DNA of 64,000 nt from Algibacter sp. L3A6 (GTDB lineage: Bacteria > Bacteroidota > Bacteroidia > Flavobacteriales > Flavobacteriaceae), in the NCBI RefSeq assembly GCF_009796825.1, contig NZ_CP047030.1, positions 1,153,501 through 1,217,500 on the forward strand, written 5' to 3'. How positions within the stretch are numbered: the stretch's first letter is position 1; the number at the start of each line of letters is the position of its first letter. This document shows positions 18,901 through 27,757 of the stretch, piece after piece. The position numbers and the translations under genes were made by a program. The notes under the pieces are model-generated. The model was not told where the DNA came from, did not search any database, and was given only the letters and a program-made list of their open reading frames with translations.

Positions 18901-19459
18901 TTTAATTGGTGTGTTTGGTGGCATAGTACTTACCGGGAGTTCTTTCGTTATCATGATGACCATGATGGGAATTATTTCACTTGCCGGAATTGTAGTAAAC
19001 AACGGTGTGGTACTATTAGATTACACCCAACTTTTAATAGATAGAAAGAAGGCTATACATAACCTAGAAGAAGATCAGTATTTACAAACAGCCGAACTTC
19101 TAGAAGCTATTATTACAGGAGGAAAAGCGCGTTTACGTCCAGTATTATTAACAGCTATAACAACAATTCTAGGGTTAGTACCGTTAGCTATTGGATTAAA
19201 CATTAACTTTTTTACCTTATTTAGTGAATTCAACCCTCATATTTATATGGGTGGAGATAACGTTATTTTCTGGGGACCATTAGCATGGACCGTAATTTAT
19301 GGTTTATTTATTGCAACCTTTTTAACGCTAATAGTTGTACCTATTTTATTTTACTTAGTAACAAGATCTAAAATGAAAATATACAGCAACCGTGTTGTTG
19401 CATTAAAACCAATTGATGATAAAGAAGTTTTTAAAACGAATAAAAGAATAGAAGAATAA
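15932..19459 (+). CDS. RND-family efflux transporter permease (AcrB/HAE type)
   Basis: 1175 residues, longer than AcrB (about 1050). It has twelve membrane segments in two blocks and two large periplasmic loops. The proton-relay region in TM4 reads GMLVDNGIVVVENV, with one acidic residue where AcrB has the Asp-Asp pair. Other hallmarks are FPEIKETKIYISSIYPG near the start and SLAGIVVNNGVVLLDYTQ in TM10. The region around 525-565 is an extra hydrophobic stretch (IIRISVIFGIIGLLIMFLGG). It is the last gene of the tetR operon and is followed by a terminator. The substrate cannot be predicted. Confidence 0.95.
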   Translation: MTKKKKEVLKEFRLASWAIDNKTTMYVLIALILFLGTGSYFSMPRENFPEIKETKIYISSIYPGNTAEDIEKLITDPIEDKLKTLSNVVEITSTSQEDYSIVVVEFDEKITVEAAKQKVKDEIDSESSGEDWPTFNGAKVEPNVFDLSMSEEIPILNINISGDYPVDRLKEFGEYLEDEIENLQEIKQVDIRGAQEKEVEVAVDIYQMMAAQVSFDDILNAIGRENMTMSAGNLISSGQRRTIRILGEIEDPKELEGFVVKSEMNNPIYLKDVAKVSFKDEDKTTYAREFGHQVVMLDVKKRAGKNMVAAAEQIEVIVSDAIKNVFPPDLKVTIANDQSSKTIGQVDDLVNNIIFGIILVVTVLMFFLGFKNALFVGFAIPMSMFMSLMILDLLGYTMNTMILFGLIMGLGMLVDNGIVVVENVYRLMSEEGMSRVEAAKKGIGEIAYPIIISTATTVAAFIPLGLWPGVMGQFMKYFPITLSVVLGSSLFVAIFFNSVLVSKYMTVEDKNMPLKQIIRISVIFGIIGLLIMFLGGTYNALGTLMVSVVVLLWIYRLFLRNWSNSFQNKVLPVWERAYEKSLRYALSGRKPILITVVTFILLIVAFMGFGASVGSQRTKVEFFPDNKPNQIIVYIEYPEGTDIKKTNAITKEIEGRVYKILNDDMYMNDDFNFLTESAVSQVGEGAGNPQTDGGSAAEMPHRAKITASMREYKFREGADSQELLKKVQADLKDVYPGIAISVEKDANGPPAGYPINVELEGNDYSELIATAESMRDFINSKNVQGIDELKIDVNKSKPSMQVIVDRKKAGELGVSTGQVGQQLRNAIFGSKAGIYKEDGEDYDIYVRFNKEDRYNTSAIFNQKMTFRDMASGQVKEIPVSAVAKQSNTSGFSAIKHKDVKRVVTLYSALAPGYTDAAAIVSKIQNEMKSFTQKPSDVSIDYTGQIEEQNKQMAFLMGAFFTGLGLIFFILIFQFNSVSKPGIIMLAIFLSLIGVFGGIVLTGSSFVIMMTMMGIISLAGIVVNNGVVLLDYTQLLIDRKKAIHNLEEDQYLQTAELLEAIITGGKARLRPVLLTAITTILGLVPLAIGLNINFFTLFSEFNPHIYMGGDNVIFWGPLAWTVIYGLFIATFLTLIVVPILFYLVTRSKMKIYSNRVVALKPIDDKEVFKTNKRIEE

Positions 19460-19490
19460 TTTAATTGTGTGACTAACTCGATTAATAGCG

Positions 19491-19528
19491 AAAACCCAGA
19501 CTTTCTTAATTGAAGCGTCTGGGTTTTT
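19491..19528 (+). terminator. Terminator of the efflux operon
   Basis: Arms AAAACCCAGAC (19491-19501) and GTCTGGGTTTT (19517-19527) plus a further T, 31 nt after the RND stop codon. Confidence 0.8.
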
Positions 19529-19552
19529 AGTTTTTAAGAAGAATTAAACAAA

Positions 19553-19609
19553 GCATTCCGCTATATAGAACAGATTCATACAAAAGGAAACGTGTGCGAC
19601 TCCTCCTAG
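19553..19609 (-). repeat. Possible decayed copy of the dispersed hairpin repeat
   Basis: Read on the minus strand it contains TCCTTTTGTATGAATC and, further on, TATATAGCGGAATGC. The 56993-57086 copy has the matching blocks TCCTTTTTTTATGAATTC and GATATAGCGGAAAGC in the same order. The conserved GCGTTAGGGATTG end is barely recognisable. It lies in the 292-nt gap between the RND gene and the TonB receptor, which otherwise holds only two terminators. Confidence 0.35.
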
Positions 19610-19693
19610 TATCGGCATGACTTGAATACATGTAATTACCTCTCCTCATTTTAGAGTAAGAAGAAATCGCATAATGATAGTTTGATAAACTAA

Positions 19694-19729
19694 AAAAGCC
19701 TCGTAAATCGATTGATTTACGAGGCTTTT
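19694..19729 (-). terminator. Terminator of TonB receptor gene
   Basis: Perfect 16-bp arms (AAAAGCCTCGTAAATC at 19694-19709 and its complement at 19714-19729) with a 4-nt loop and A/T tracts on both sides, so it can work in both directions; it is 22 nt past the receptor stop codon. Confidence 0.85.
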
Positions 19730-19751
19730 AAGATTAATAAATACTTTCTTC

Positions 19752-22640
19752 TTATTTTAAAATAAATGTTAATCTACCAAAAACATAACGTCCGTTAAAA
19801 CCAAATTGAGAGGTTCTACGTGAAAATATAAATTGATCTCCGTATTGAGAACCTTCAAAAGGAACTTCATCTGGATAAACATCTAATAAGTTATTAGCTC
19901 CTGCTGTCAGTTTTAAGTTATCAGAAAAACTATAAGTTAAAGATAAATCTGTAATAATTTTTTCTCCGTAAGTAACTGGTGTGGTTGAACCTCTAAAATC
20001 AGGATCATTTACTGAACCAAAATATACGTTACGTAACATAAAATTCCAATCACCATTAGAGTAGTTATTCGTTAAATTCACCTTAGCTCTTGGCATTGCA
20101 TCTTCAATATAACCTTTAAGTGTTTCATCTAAAATTTCTGTTCCAAGAATAGATTTAACATTCTTCACTTCTGTTTTAGAAAACGTTCCAGATAATATAT
20201 TATTTAAAGTTCCATTAGTACCAATACTTGTTTTATGATCTATTACAATATCTAACCCTCTAGACTCTGTATCAAAACCATTAGTAAAAAATTTAGCAGC
20301 ACCCGCAGCGGCAGCATCAAAAATATCTTGTTGCTCCGTTGTAGACGGCGTATAACTTCTTGTTATACCGACTCTATCATCAACATTAACCATATATCCA
20401 TCAATAGTTATTTTTAAACCAGCGCTCGGTATTTTAGCAGTAAACCCTAAACTAGCGTTAAAAGAAGTTTCTTCTTCCAGTTCTGGAATCGACAACAAAT
20501 CGGCTAATCTACTATTGTTTGCAAAAGTTCCTTGCTCAATTGGAATACCTGCAACAAATTGCGTTGCGGTAGCATTAAAATAAATTTGATGTAAATCTGG
20601 AGCTCTAAAACCCGTACTTATTGCACCACGTATAGCACTATTCTCCGTTAATTTATATCTACCAGATAGTTTCCAGTTAAAGGTTTTACCAAAATCATTA
20701 AAATTCTCGTAACGTAATGCAGCACTTAATAAAAAAGCTTCAGTTAAATCTGCCTCTAAATCAACATAAGCCGCAAAACTATTTCTGTTTTGATCCACTT
20801 CATTTTCTGGTCTATATCCAGGAAAAACTTGAGCTCCACCAGGAACACCTTCACCAAAATAACTCGTTACAATATTACTCGCATCTGTGTAATTTGTAAC
20901 AATTTCTCCGTTTGTATCGTATTTTGAATAAGAAGCCTCTTCGCCTGCAATTAATTGATAATTTTCAAGCCTATATTCAGCACCAAAAGCAACATTTAAA
21001 CCTTCAAAAGTATCTTCATAAAAATTTGACAAATCGAAGTTTGTTGTGTTTTGCGCAAATGAAAACCCACCAGCTTCAAATTCTGTTGGAGAAGAAGCAC
21101 CTAAAGTTGCATTAACCGTATTTTTAATAGTAAAATCGAAACTATTCACACCGTAAGTATTAGAGAAATCTATATCCCAATCACCTATTTTACCTTTAAT
21201 ACCAGCAGCTATAGATTTATCTATAACACGAGAAGCTATATGCGGTAAAAACCCATTTGCAAAAGCTTCAGTATTAGCTCTACCATCTGTATAAGCTGGT
21301 CTTCTATAAAAACCTGCCGCAGAACCATCTCTAAAACTCATACCTCCAAAAGAGTAAATAGCAGAACCATTATCGTCTAAAGGTATTTCCATGTTCATCA
21401 TAAACTGTCCACTTCTTAATTTAGACTGCCCTACTTTCATTCTAAAATCATCACGAGTTAAACCACGTTGTGCTAATTCATAATCAGAAATAGGTGAAGA
21501 ATTTGATGTGTCACCCACAAAAGTTGCAGAATCTGAATTAATAATATCTAAAAAAGAATCGCCTGCCGCAACACCATTATCATAAACAGTTTGTAATGTT
21601 GGATCTAAACCGGCAACATAATTAGCTAAATCACTTGGATCCATAGCAAAAGCATTATCGTAACCTAAAGTTCTTGTAGCAACATCAAACATTGTATAAA
21701 TAGGTTGTCCCATTGAATCACTTCTGTTAGTTGCACCTCTTGTACTTAAAGACCCAGTAAAGTTAATATAACCACCATTGTCTCCTAGATCTACACCATA
21801 GTTAGCATCAATTTGAAATTTTTCACCATCAGTACCTCCTTCATTATACTGATTAGAGTGCTTACTCATATTTGCACCCGAATTCACGTTTAAAGTCAGC
21901 TCGTTTGTTGCTTTTTTAAGAACAAGGTTAATTACACCAGCAATAGCATCAGAACCATATTGGGCAGCTGCACCATCTCTTAAAACCTCTATTCTTTCTA
22001 TTGAAGCCGTAGGAATCGAATTCATATCTGTACCAACTGTACCTGTACCAACTGTACCATTTACATTTACTAATGAAGATTTATGTCTTCTTTTACCATT
22101 AATTAAAACCAAAACTTGATCTGGTCCTAAACCTCTTAAAGAGGCCGGATCAACGTGGTCTGTACCGTCTGAAACCGTTTGAGTTGTTGATGTAAATGAA
22201 GGCGCAACATAATTTAAAATCTCAGTAATAGTTGTTTGCGGTCCTGATGTAGCAATTTGCGACATATCAATAACATCTACTGGCACAGGTGTATCAATAG
22301 ATGTTCTAGATTTATTTCTAGATCCTATTAATACAACCTCGTTTAAGGCAACACCAGATTGCATGGTAACATTCATAACCATACCTGTAACGGTTTTGTC
22401 TTGCGTTTCATAACCTACGTACGAAAACACTAAAACATCACCTGTTTTTGCTTTTACACTATACTTTCCGTCAAAATCTGTGGTTGTACCCGTAGACGTA
22501 CCTTTTACAATTACAGAAACCCCTGGTAAGGCTCCAGAGTCGTCTTTTACAGTTCCTGAAATTTCTTGGGCTAATGCCCCTCCTGATAGACCTATACAAA
22601 ATAGAAACATCAGACATTTTAAATGTAGAATTTTACTCAT
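19752..22640 (-). CDS. TonB-dependent outer-membrane receptor with carboxypeptidase-regulatory-like domain
   Basis: 962 residues. Signal peptide 1-24 (ends GGALAQ). A carboxypeptidase-D regulatory-like domain (about 25-105) has GVSVIVKGTSTGTTTDFDGK and VLVFSYVGYET. The plug follows with SLRGLGPDQVLVLINGKRR and IERIEVLRDGAAAQYGSDAI (about 165-235), then the 22-strand barrel to the C-terminal RLTFILK. No SusD partner is adjacent, so it is not a SusC/SusD pair; the substrate is unknown. It is a paralogue of the next receptor, sharing domain order and upstream sequence, although a 16-bp-stem terminator separates the two. Confidence 0.94.
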   Translation of the reverse strand: MSKILHLKCLMFLFCIGLSGGALAQEISGTVKDDSGALPGVSVIVKGTSTGTTTDFDGKYSVKAKTGDVLVFSYVGYETQDKTVTGMVMNVTMQSGVALNEVVLIGSRNKSRTSIDTPVPVDVIDMSQIATSGPQTTITEILNYVAPSFTSTTQTVSDGTDHVDPASLRGLGPDQVLVLINGKRRHKSSLVNVNGTVGTGTVGTDMNSIPTASIERIEVLRDGAAAQYGSDAIAGVINLVLKKATNELTLNVNSGANMSKHSNQYNEGGTDGEKFQIDANYGVDLGDNGGYINFTGSLSTRGATNRSDSMGQPIYTMFDVATRTLGYDNAFAMDPSDLANYVAGLDPTLQTVYDNGVAAGDSFLDIINSDSATFVGDTSNSSPISDYELAQRGLTRDDFRMKVGQSKLRSGQFMMNMEIPLDDNGSAIYSFGGMSFRDGSAAGFYRRPAYTDGRANTEAFANGFLPHIASRVIDKSIAAGIKGKIGDWDIDFSNTYGVNSFDFTIKNTVNATLGASSPTEFEAGGFSFAQNTTNFDLSNFYEDTFEGLNVAFGAEYRLENYQLIAGEEASYSKYDTNGEIVTNYTDASNIVTSYFGEGVPGGAQVFPGYRPENEVDQNRNSFAAYVDLEADLTEAFLLSAALRYENFNDFGKTFNWKLSGRYKLTENSAIRGAISTGFRAPDLHQIYFNATATQFVAGIPIEQGTFANNSRLADLLSIPELEEETSFNASLGFTAKIPSAGLKITIDGYMVNVDDRVGITRSYTPSTTEQQDIFDAAAAGAAKFFTNGFDTESRGLDIVIDHKTSIGTNGTLNNILSGTFSKTEVKNVKSILGTEILDETLKGYIEDAMPRAKVNLTNNYSNGDWNFMLRNVYFGSVNDPDFRGSTTPVTYGEKIITDLSLTYSFSDNLKLTAGANNLLDVYPDEVPFEGSQYGDQFIFSRRTSQFGFNGRYVFGRLTFILK

Positions 22641-22656
22641 AGTTATAATTTATTTG

Positions 22657-22687
22657 AATTAGTTCTAGCTAAGGTATGCATATTATC
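22657..22687 (-). promoter_or_regulatory. Conserved upstream motif, first receptor
   Basis: On the minus strand this contains ATATGCATACCTTAGC followed by AACTAA, ending about 17 nt before the start codon. The paralogue at 23040-25670 has ATATGCATATATTAGC and AACTAA at nearly the same distance. It may be a shared regulatory element; no TAnnTTTG element was found. Confidence 0.45.
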
Positions 22688-22945
22688 TTGTAATTTAAAC
22701 ACTTACCGATAAAACATCACTTACAAAACAGCTTTTTAACAGTAAAAACCTACAAATAAAAAAAATGTTTTTGAGTCATTATTTTCTGAAATAAAAAAAC
22801 ACAAAACAACACAATCCCATGACAATCAACATCCTAAAAAATTAACAGTCAACTATTCGTGAAAAAAATAAAACGTCCAATTAACGTTTTATTAGCGTTT
22901 GAGAATTATTGTGAATTTTATAAAAAAAATGTTAAACTTAAAACA

Positions 22946-22985
22946 AAACCCCAGATTTTGGTGTTTTTTCCAAAATCTGGGGTTT
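22946..22985 (-). terminator. Terminator of second receptor gene
   Basis: Perfect 16-bp arms, AAACCCCAGATTTTGG (22946-22961) and its complement (22970-22985), 8-nt loop, T-rich tail on the minus strand. Confidence 0.85.
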
Positions 22986-23039
22986 CCATAAAATAGAAAC
23001 GCTTAAATAAACATCTCTGCTAAAACAATAAAATGATCT

Positions 23040-25670
23040 CTAGAATTTAAAGGCTAAGCTTGCATTTAAAACAGTACCATTAAATCCAAATTGATTTACT
23101 TCCCAAGGGTATTTAAAACGTCCTCCAAGATCGGTAACCACGTCACCTTTAGCATCCAATTCATCTGGATACACATTAAGTAAATTATTTACAGAAATGT
23201 TACCCGATAGTTTTTCACTAAACTCATAACCAACAATTAAATCGGTGATTACTTTTCCGGCAAAAGTTTGATCCAATGCAGGACTACTGCCGTGTTGCCA
23301 AGTAACTTCGCCAAAATAAGTATTATTCAAAATAAAATTCCATTTATTTAAATCGTAATCTAAACCTAATAATACTTTAGATTTCGGTCTAGATGATGTA
23401 ATTCTAGCCTGTTCTTTTCTACTAAAAATATCATAGCCGTTTGCAGCAAATATAGGAGGCGTATCAATCTCTCCTTTAATTGTAGTCTCGTTAAAGTTAG
23501 CAGCTAACGCAGCATTCAAAATACCTTCACCCAATTCAATATTGGTGTAGTTAACCACTAAATCAACACCCGAAGTATTTGTATTTACAGCATTCACGAA
23601 AAACTTTAAACTTGTAATAGAATTAGCAATTAATACTGTTTCTACAGGGTTTATTGACGAGTCATCCCCATCGAAACCAATTTCTCCTGTAAATAAAACA
23701 CGATCATCAACCTTTACATTATAAAAATCTGCTGAAACAGATAAATTAGGCTTGATTTTATAAGTAATACCTGCCGAAATGTTTTTTGATGTTTCCGATG
23801 TAAGCTGCGGAACTCCTAAGTCTTCTCTAATTATAGGGTCTACATTATTAAATGTTCCTTGGTTAGAAATACTTCCTCCGGAAACTAAAGTTTGCACATT
23901 ACTTAAATATATTTGATGTAAAGATGGTGCTCTAAACCCAGTACTATAAGAAGCTCTTAATGCCCCTTTATCTCCTAAAGAATAACGCCCACTAACTTTC
24001 CATGATACATTATCGCCAAAATCGCTAAAATCTTCGTAACGAATAGCCCCACCAATCAATAAAGCATCTGTTGGCTCCCACTCTAAATCTCCATAAACAC
24101 CATAATTATGTCTATCGGCGCGCACTGCATTAGATGGCTGCAAACCAGGGAAAGATTGTGCATTACCATTCCCAGTGGGGTTATAATAAGATGCCGCATC
24201 TCCAGCTCTAGCAGAAAAGTTTTCCTGCTTAATTTCTGCCCCAAAAGCAACATTAACCTTACCTAAAACTCTTGAAAAATCTAAATTCGCTAACGTATTA
24301 CTAAACGTATAACCCCCAACTGCAAATTCTGTAGGACTGTTTGCTCCCAAATCCGGATTTAACGTGTTGTTTACATCGTAATCAATTCTATTTCTTCCGT
24401 AAGTCCCACTAAAATCTACATCGAAATTAAATAATTTCCATTTTACACCAGCTGTTAAATTGTTATCCATAACATCGGTTTCAAAAGTAGGTTGGAATCC
24501 ATTATAATCAGAACCCGCTTCGTGCAATAAATTAAATGGATCTCCTACCCAGTAAGGCGCTCTATATAAAGCGAAACTTGTTCCTTGCCTAGAAGTAAAA
24601 CCACCAAAGGAGTAAAACTCACCAGAATCATTATTAAACGGAATTCCAGCATTAAAAAACAAATCGATTTTTTGTAATTCAGGCTGACCAACATTCATTC
24701 CTAAATCTGGATTATCGGCTAACCAAGCTCCCCAAGTTGGATCATCAGCTCCTACTCCAATTAAAGCATCTGTTCCTGGAGATCCCGGTCTATTCGTTTT
24801 TTTCTGCTCATAATATCCAGCAGTAACATTTAAATATCCACCGTTTTCACCAGTTAAACCAGTGTTTAAATCAACTCCAAAATTAAAACCATCACCTTCA
24901 GTAGTAACACCAGAATTTACGTTTACCGTAGTATATTCAACATTCTTTTTTAACACCATATTAATTACACCAGCAATCGCATCCGATCCATACTGAGCCG
25001 AAGCTCCATCACGCAAAACCTCGATACGCTCGATAGCTGCCGCTGGAATACTTTTTAAATCTACACCTACTTCACCTTTTCCTGGTGTATCATTGATATA
25101 AACTAAAGCACTTTGGTTTTTACGCTTTCCATTAACTAAAACCAACGTTCTACTTGGCCCTAAACCACGTAAATCTGCTGGATCAAAATGTGCTGTTGCA
25201 TCAGATACGGCTTGAGTTGTAGAATTGAAAGATGGCACCTTATAAGTTAACATTTTATCTATTGTTGGTTGCCCTGTGCTACGCATTTCATCTAAACCTA
25301 TATTATCAATAGGCACAGGAGAATCTAAAATAGTTCTCGGTTTCGATCTATTTCCTGTTAATACAACAGCATCTAGAGCAACACCAGATTGCATAGTCAC
25401 ATTCATTTTATTTCCGGTAACAGTATTTTCTTGTGTCTCATAACCCACATAAGAAAATACTAAAACAGCTCCATTACTAGCGTTAATAGCATACTTGCCA
25501 TCAAAGTCCGTGGTAGTTCCACTAGACGTTCCCTTTACAACTACCGATACACCTGGCAACGCGCCAGAATCATCTGCAACCACACCGGTTACTTGTTGTG
25601 CAATTAATAAAGTTGGAGCCCCAAAAAAAAAGAGAAACATCAACCATTTTGTGTTTAAAAATTTACTCAT
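23040..25670 (-). CDS. TonB-dependent outer-membrane receptor (paralogue of 19752-22640)
   Basis: 876 residues with the same order as its neighbour. Signal peptide to about residue 24 (LLIAQQ), regulatory-like domain with GVSVVVKGTSSGTTTDFDGK, plug with LRGLGPSRTLVLVNGKRKNQ and RIEVLRDGASAQYGSDAIAG, and a barrel ending LNASLAFKF. It is 86 residues shorter than the neighbour, and I see no frameshift. The two probably arose by duplication and may import related substrates; neither has an adjacent SusD-type lipoprotein. It is divergent from aspS. Confidence 0.94.
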   Translation of the reverse strand: MSKFLNTKWLMFLFFFGAPTLLIAQQVTGVVADDSGALPGVSVVVKGTSSGTTTDFDGKYAINASNGAVLVFSYVGYETQENTVTGNKMNVTMQSGVALDAVVLTGNRSKPRTILDSPVPIDNIGLDEMRSTGQPTIDKMLTYKVPSFNSTTQAVSDATAHFDPADLRGLGPSRTLVLVNGKRKNQSALVYINDTPGKGEVGVDLKSIPAAAIERIEVLRDGASAQYGSDAIAGVINMVLKKNVEYTTVNVNSGVTTEGDGFNFGVDLNTGLTGENGGYLNVTAGYYEQKKTNRPGSPGTDALIGVGADDPTWGAWLADNPDLGMNVGQPELQKIDLFFNAGIPFNNDSGEFYSFGGFTSRQGTSFALYRAPYWVGDPFNLLHEAGSDYNGFQPTFETDVMDNNLTAGVKWKLFNFDVDFSGTYGRNRIDYDVNNTLNPDLGANSPTEFAVGGYTFSNTLANLDFSRVLGKVNVAFGAEIKQENFSARAGDAASYYNPTGNGNAQSFPGLQPSNAVRADRHNYGVYGDLEWEPTDALLIGGAIRYEDFSDFGDNVSWKVSGRYSLGDKGALRASYSTGFRAPSLHQIYLSNVQTLVSGGSISNQGTFNNVDPIIREDLGVPQLTSETSKNISAGITYKIKPNLSVSADFYNVKVDDRVLFTGEIGFDGDDSSINPVETVLIANSITSLKFFVNAVNTNTSGVDLVVNYTNIELGEGILNAALAANFNETTIKGEIDTPPIFAANGYDIFSRKEQARITSSRPKSKVLLGLDYDLNKWNFILNNTYFGEVTWQHGSSPALDQTFAGKVITDLIVGYEFSEKLSGNISVNNLLNVYPDELDAKGDVVTDLGGRFKYPWEVNQFGFNGTVLNASLAFKF

Positions 25671-25690
25671 AATGTTATTTTATTTAAAAG

Positions 25691-25718
25691 TTAGTTAATG
25701 CTAATATATGCATATAAT
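25691..25718 (-). promoter_or_regulatory. Conserved upstream motif, second receptor
   Basis: On the minus strand ATATGCATATATTAGC then AACTAA, about 21 nt before the start codon; partner of the motif at 22657-22687. Confidence 0.45.
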
Positions 25719-25932
25719 CATTTCACTTACAAGAATATCGCAAAATTTTAAGCACAATATTAAGATTACAACACCTTTCGTTATAAAAACACAAATTATC
25801 AATAAAACTACAAACCATTTTATTAACGCATTGCACCTTTAAAATCTCAATCCATTTTACCAACTCACGAGTTTAAAAGCTTCATTTACTTAAAAAAACA
25901 ATTATAAAAATTTATACTACGCCGTATTTCAT

Positions 25933-25940
25933 TAAATTTG
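25933..25940 (+). promoter_or_regulatory. -7 element of aspS
   Basis: TAAATTTG, a match to TAnnTTTG, 18 nt before the aspS start codon; no clear -33 TTG at standard spacing. Confidence 0.5.
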
Positions 25941-25958
25941 CACCTCAATTTTACAACA

Positions 25959-27713
25959 ATGTACAGAAGTCATAATTGCGGCGAATTAACAGCCACACAT
26001 ATTAACACAGAAGTAACCCTATCTGGTTGGGTTCAAAAATCTAGAGATAAAGGTTTTATTGTTTGGGTCGATTTACGTGACCGTTATGGTATTACACAAC
26101 TTGTTTTTGATGAAGAGCGCACTAGTAAAGATTTAATAGAGCAAGCCCAAAACTTAGGTCGTGAATTTGTAATTCAGGTGAAAGGAACAGTAATTGAACG
26201 TGCTTCAAAAAACACAAATATCCCAACAGGAGATATTGAGATTTTAGTTTCAGATTTAAAGATCTTGAACAAATCTGTAATTCCTCCATTTACTATTGAA
26301 GATAAAACGGACGGTGGTGAAGACATTAGAATGAAATATCGCTATTTAGATATTCGTCGTAATCCAGTAAAAAACAGCTTAATTTTTAGATCGAAGGTTT
26401 CTCAAGAAGTTAGAAACTATCTATCAAAAGAAGGTTTTATTGAAGTTGAAACACCATATTTAATAAAATCTACACCAGAAGGCGCAAGAGATTTTGTAGT
26501 ACCATCCCGTATGAATGCTGGTGAATTTTATGCCCTTCCACAATCGCCACAAACCTTTAAGCAATTGCTTATGGTTGGTGGTATGGATAAGTATTTTCAA
26601 ATTGTAAAATGCTTTAGAGATGAAGATTTACGTGCCGACCGTCAGCCAGAATTCACACAAATTGATTGTGAAATGGCCTTTGTTGAGCAAGAAGATATTT
26701 TAAACGTTTTTGAAGGTTTAACCCGTCATTTATTAAAAGAAGTGAATGGTGTTGAGGTTGAAAAATTCCCTAGAATGCTTTACGACGATGCTATGCGTTT
26801 ATACGGAAACGATAAACCAGACATTCGTTTTGGAATGGAATTTGGCGAATTAAACGCTGTAACACAACATAAAGAATTTGGTGTTTTTAATAATGCAGAA
26901 TTAGTTGTTGGTATTGCTGTACCAGGTGGAAATAGCTATACAAGAAAAGAAATTGATAAATTAATAGATTGGGTTAAGCGTCCACAAGTTGGTGCTTTAG
27001 GCATGATTTACTCACGTTGTAATGATGATGGAACCTTTAAATCTTCAGTAGATAAATTTTACGATCAAGGCGATTTAGCAAAATGGGCAGAAGTTACCGG
27101 CGCTAAGGCAGGCGATTTAGTTTGTGTACTTTCTGGCGATAAAAATAAAGTACGTGCGCAATTAAGTGCTTTACGTATGGAATTAGCAGAACGTTTAGGT
27201 TTACGTGACCCGAAAGTATTTGCTCCATTATGGGTTATCGATTTTCCGTTATTAGAACTTGACGAAGAAACTGGACATTACCACGCCATGCACCACCCGT
27301 TTACATCACCAAAACCCGGTCAGCTAGAATTACTGGACACTAATCCAGGCGATGTAAAAGCAAATGCATACGATTTGGTTCTAAACGGAAACGAAATTGG
27401 CGGAGGATCTATTCGTATTCACGATAAAGAAACACAAGCTACAATGTTTAAACATTTAGGTTTTTCTGAAGAAGAAGCGAAAGCACAATTTGGTTTCTTA
27501 ATGGACGCCTTTCAATACGGAGCACCGCCACACGGTGGTTTAGCTTTTGGACTAGACAGGTTGGTTGCCATTTTAGGAGGCCAAGAAACTATTCGAGATT
27601 TTATTGCTTTCCCAAAAAACAACTCAGGACGCGACGTAATGATTGATGCGCCTGCTCGAATTGATGATGATCAATTAACAGAATTGAGTTTAAAACTTAA
27701 TTTAAAATCATAA
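25959..27713 (+). CDS. aspS: Aspartyl-tRNA synthetase
   Basis: Charges tRNA-Asp with aspartate. 584 residues from ATG 25959 (MYRSHNCGEL). The frame runs upstream to 25938, but that start would sit on the promoter element. An N-terminal OB-fold anticodon-binding domain (TLSGWVQKSRDKGFIVWVDL) precedes the class II core: motif 2 FRDEDLRADRQPEFTQID and motif 3 GLAFGLDRLVAILGG. It has the bacterial insertion domain (about 285-420). It is followed by a terminator. Confidence 0.98.
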   Translation: MYRSHNCGELTATHINTEVTLSGWVQKSRDKGFIVWVDLRDRYGITQLVFDEERTSKDLIEQAQNLGREFVIQVKGTVIERASKNTNIPTGDIEILVSDLKILNKSVIPPFTIEDKTDGGEDIRMKYRYLDIRRNPVKNSLIFRSKVSQEVRNYLSKEGFIEVETPYLIKSTPEGARDFVVPSRMNAGEFYALPQSPQTFKQLLMVGGMDKYFQIVKCFRDEDLRADRQPEFTQIDCEMAFVEQEDILNVFEGLTRHLLKEVNGVEVEKFPRMLYDDAMRLYGNDKPDIRFGMEFGELNAVTQHKEFGVFNNAELVVGIAVPGGNSYTRKEIDKLIDWVKRPQVGALGMIYSRCNDDGTFKSSVDKFYDQGDLAKWAEVTGAKAGDLVCVLSGDKNKVRAQLSALRMELAERLGLRDPKVFAPLWVIDFPLLELDEETGHYHAMHHPFTSPKPGQLELLDTNPGDVKANAYDLVLNGNEIGGGSIRIHDKETQATMFKHLGFSEEEAKAQFGFLMDAFQYGAPPHGGLAFGLDRLVAILGGQETIRDFIAFPKNNSGRDVMIDAPARIDDDQLTELSLKLNLKS

Positions 27714-27717
27714 TATT

Positions 27718-27741
27718 AAAATCCTGCTTTTGCAGGATTTT
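27718..27741 (+). terminator. Terminator of aspS
   Basis: AAAATCCTGC (27718-27727), TTTT loop, GCAGGATTTT (27732-27741) and further Ts; begins 5 nt after the aspS stop. Confidence 0.85.
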
Positions 27742-27757
27742 TTAGTAAACTGAATAT

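Larger units (their letters stand above)
22641..23039. other. 399-nt intergenic region between the two receptor genes
   Basis: Holds the conserved upstream motif of the first receptor (22657-22687) and the terminator of the second (22946-22985). The A/T-rich stretch 22690-22940 has no reading frame or repeat that I can support. Confidence 0.6.

Noticed and set aside
19752..25670. SusC/SusD polysaccharide-utilisation pair
   Set aside because: Both are receptors of the same type and no SusD-like lipoprotein is adjacent.
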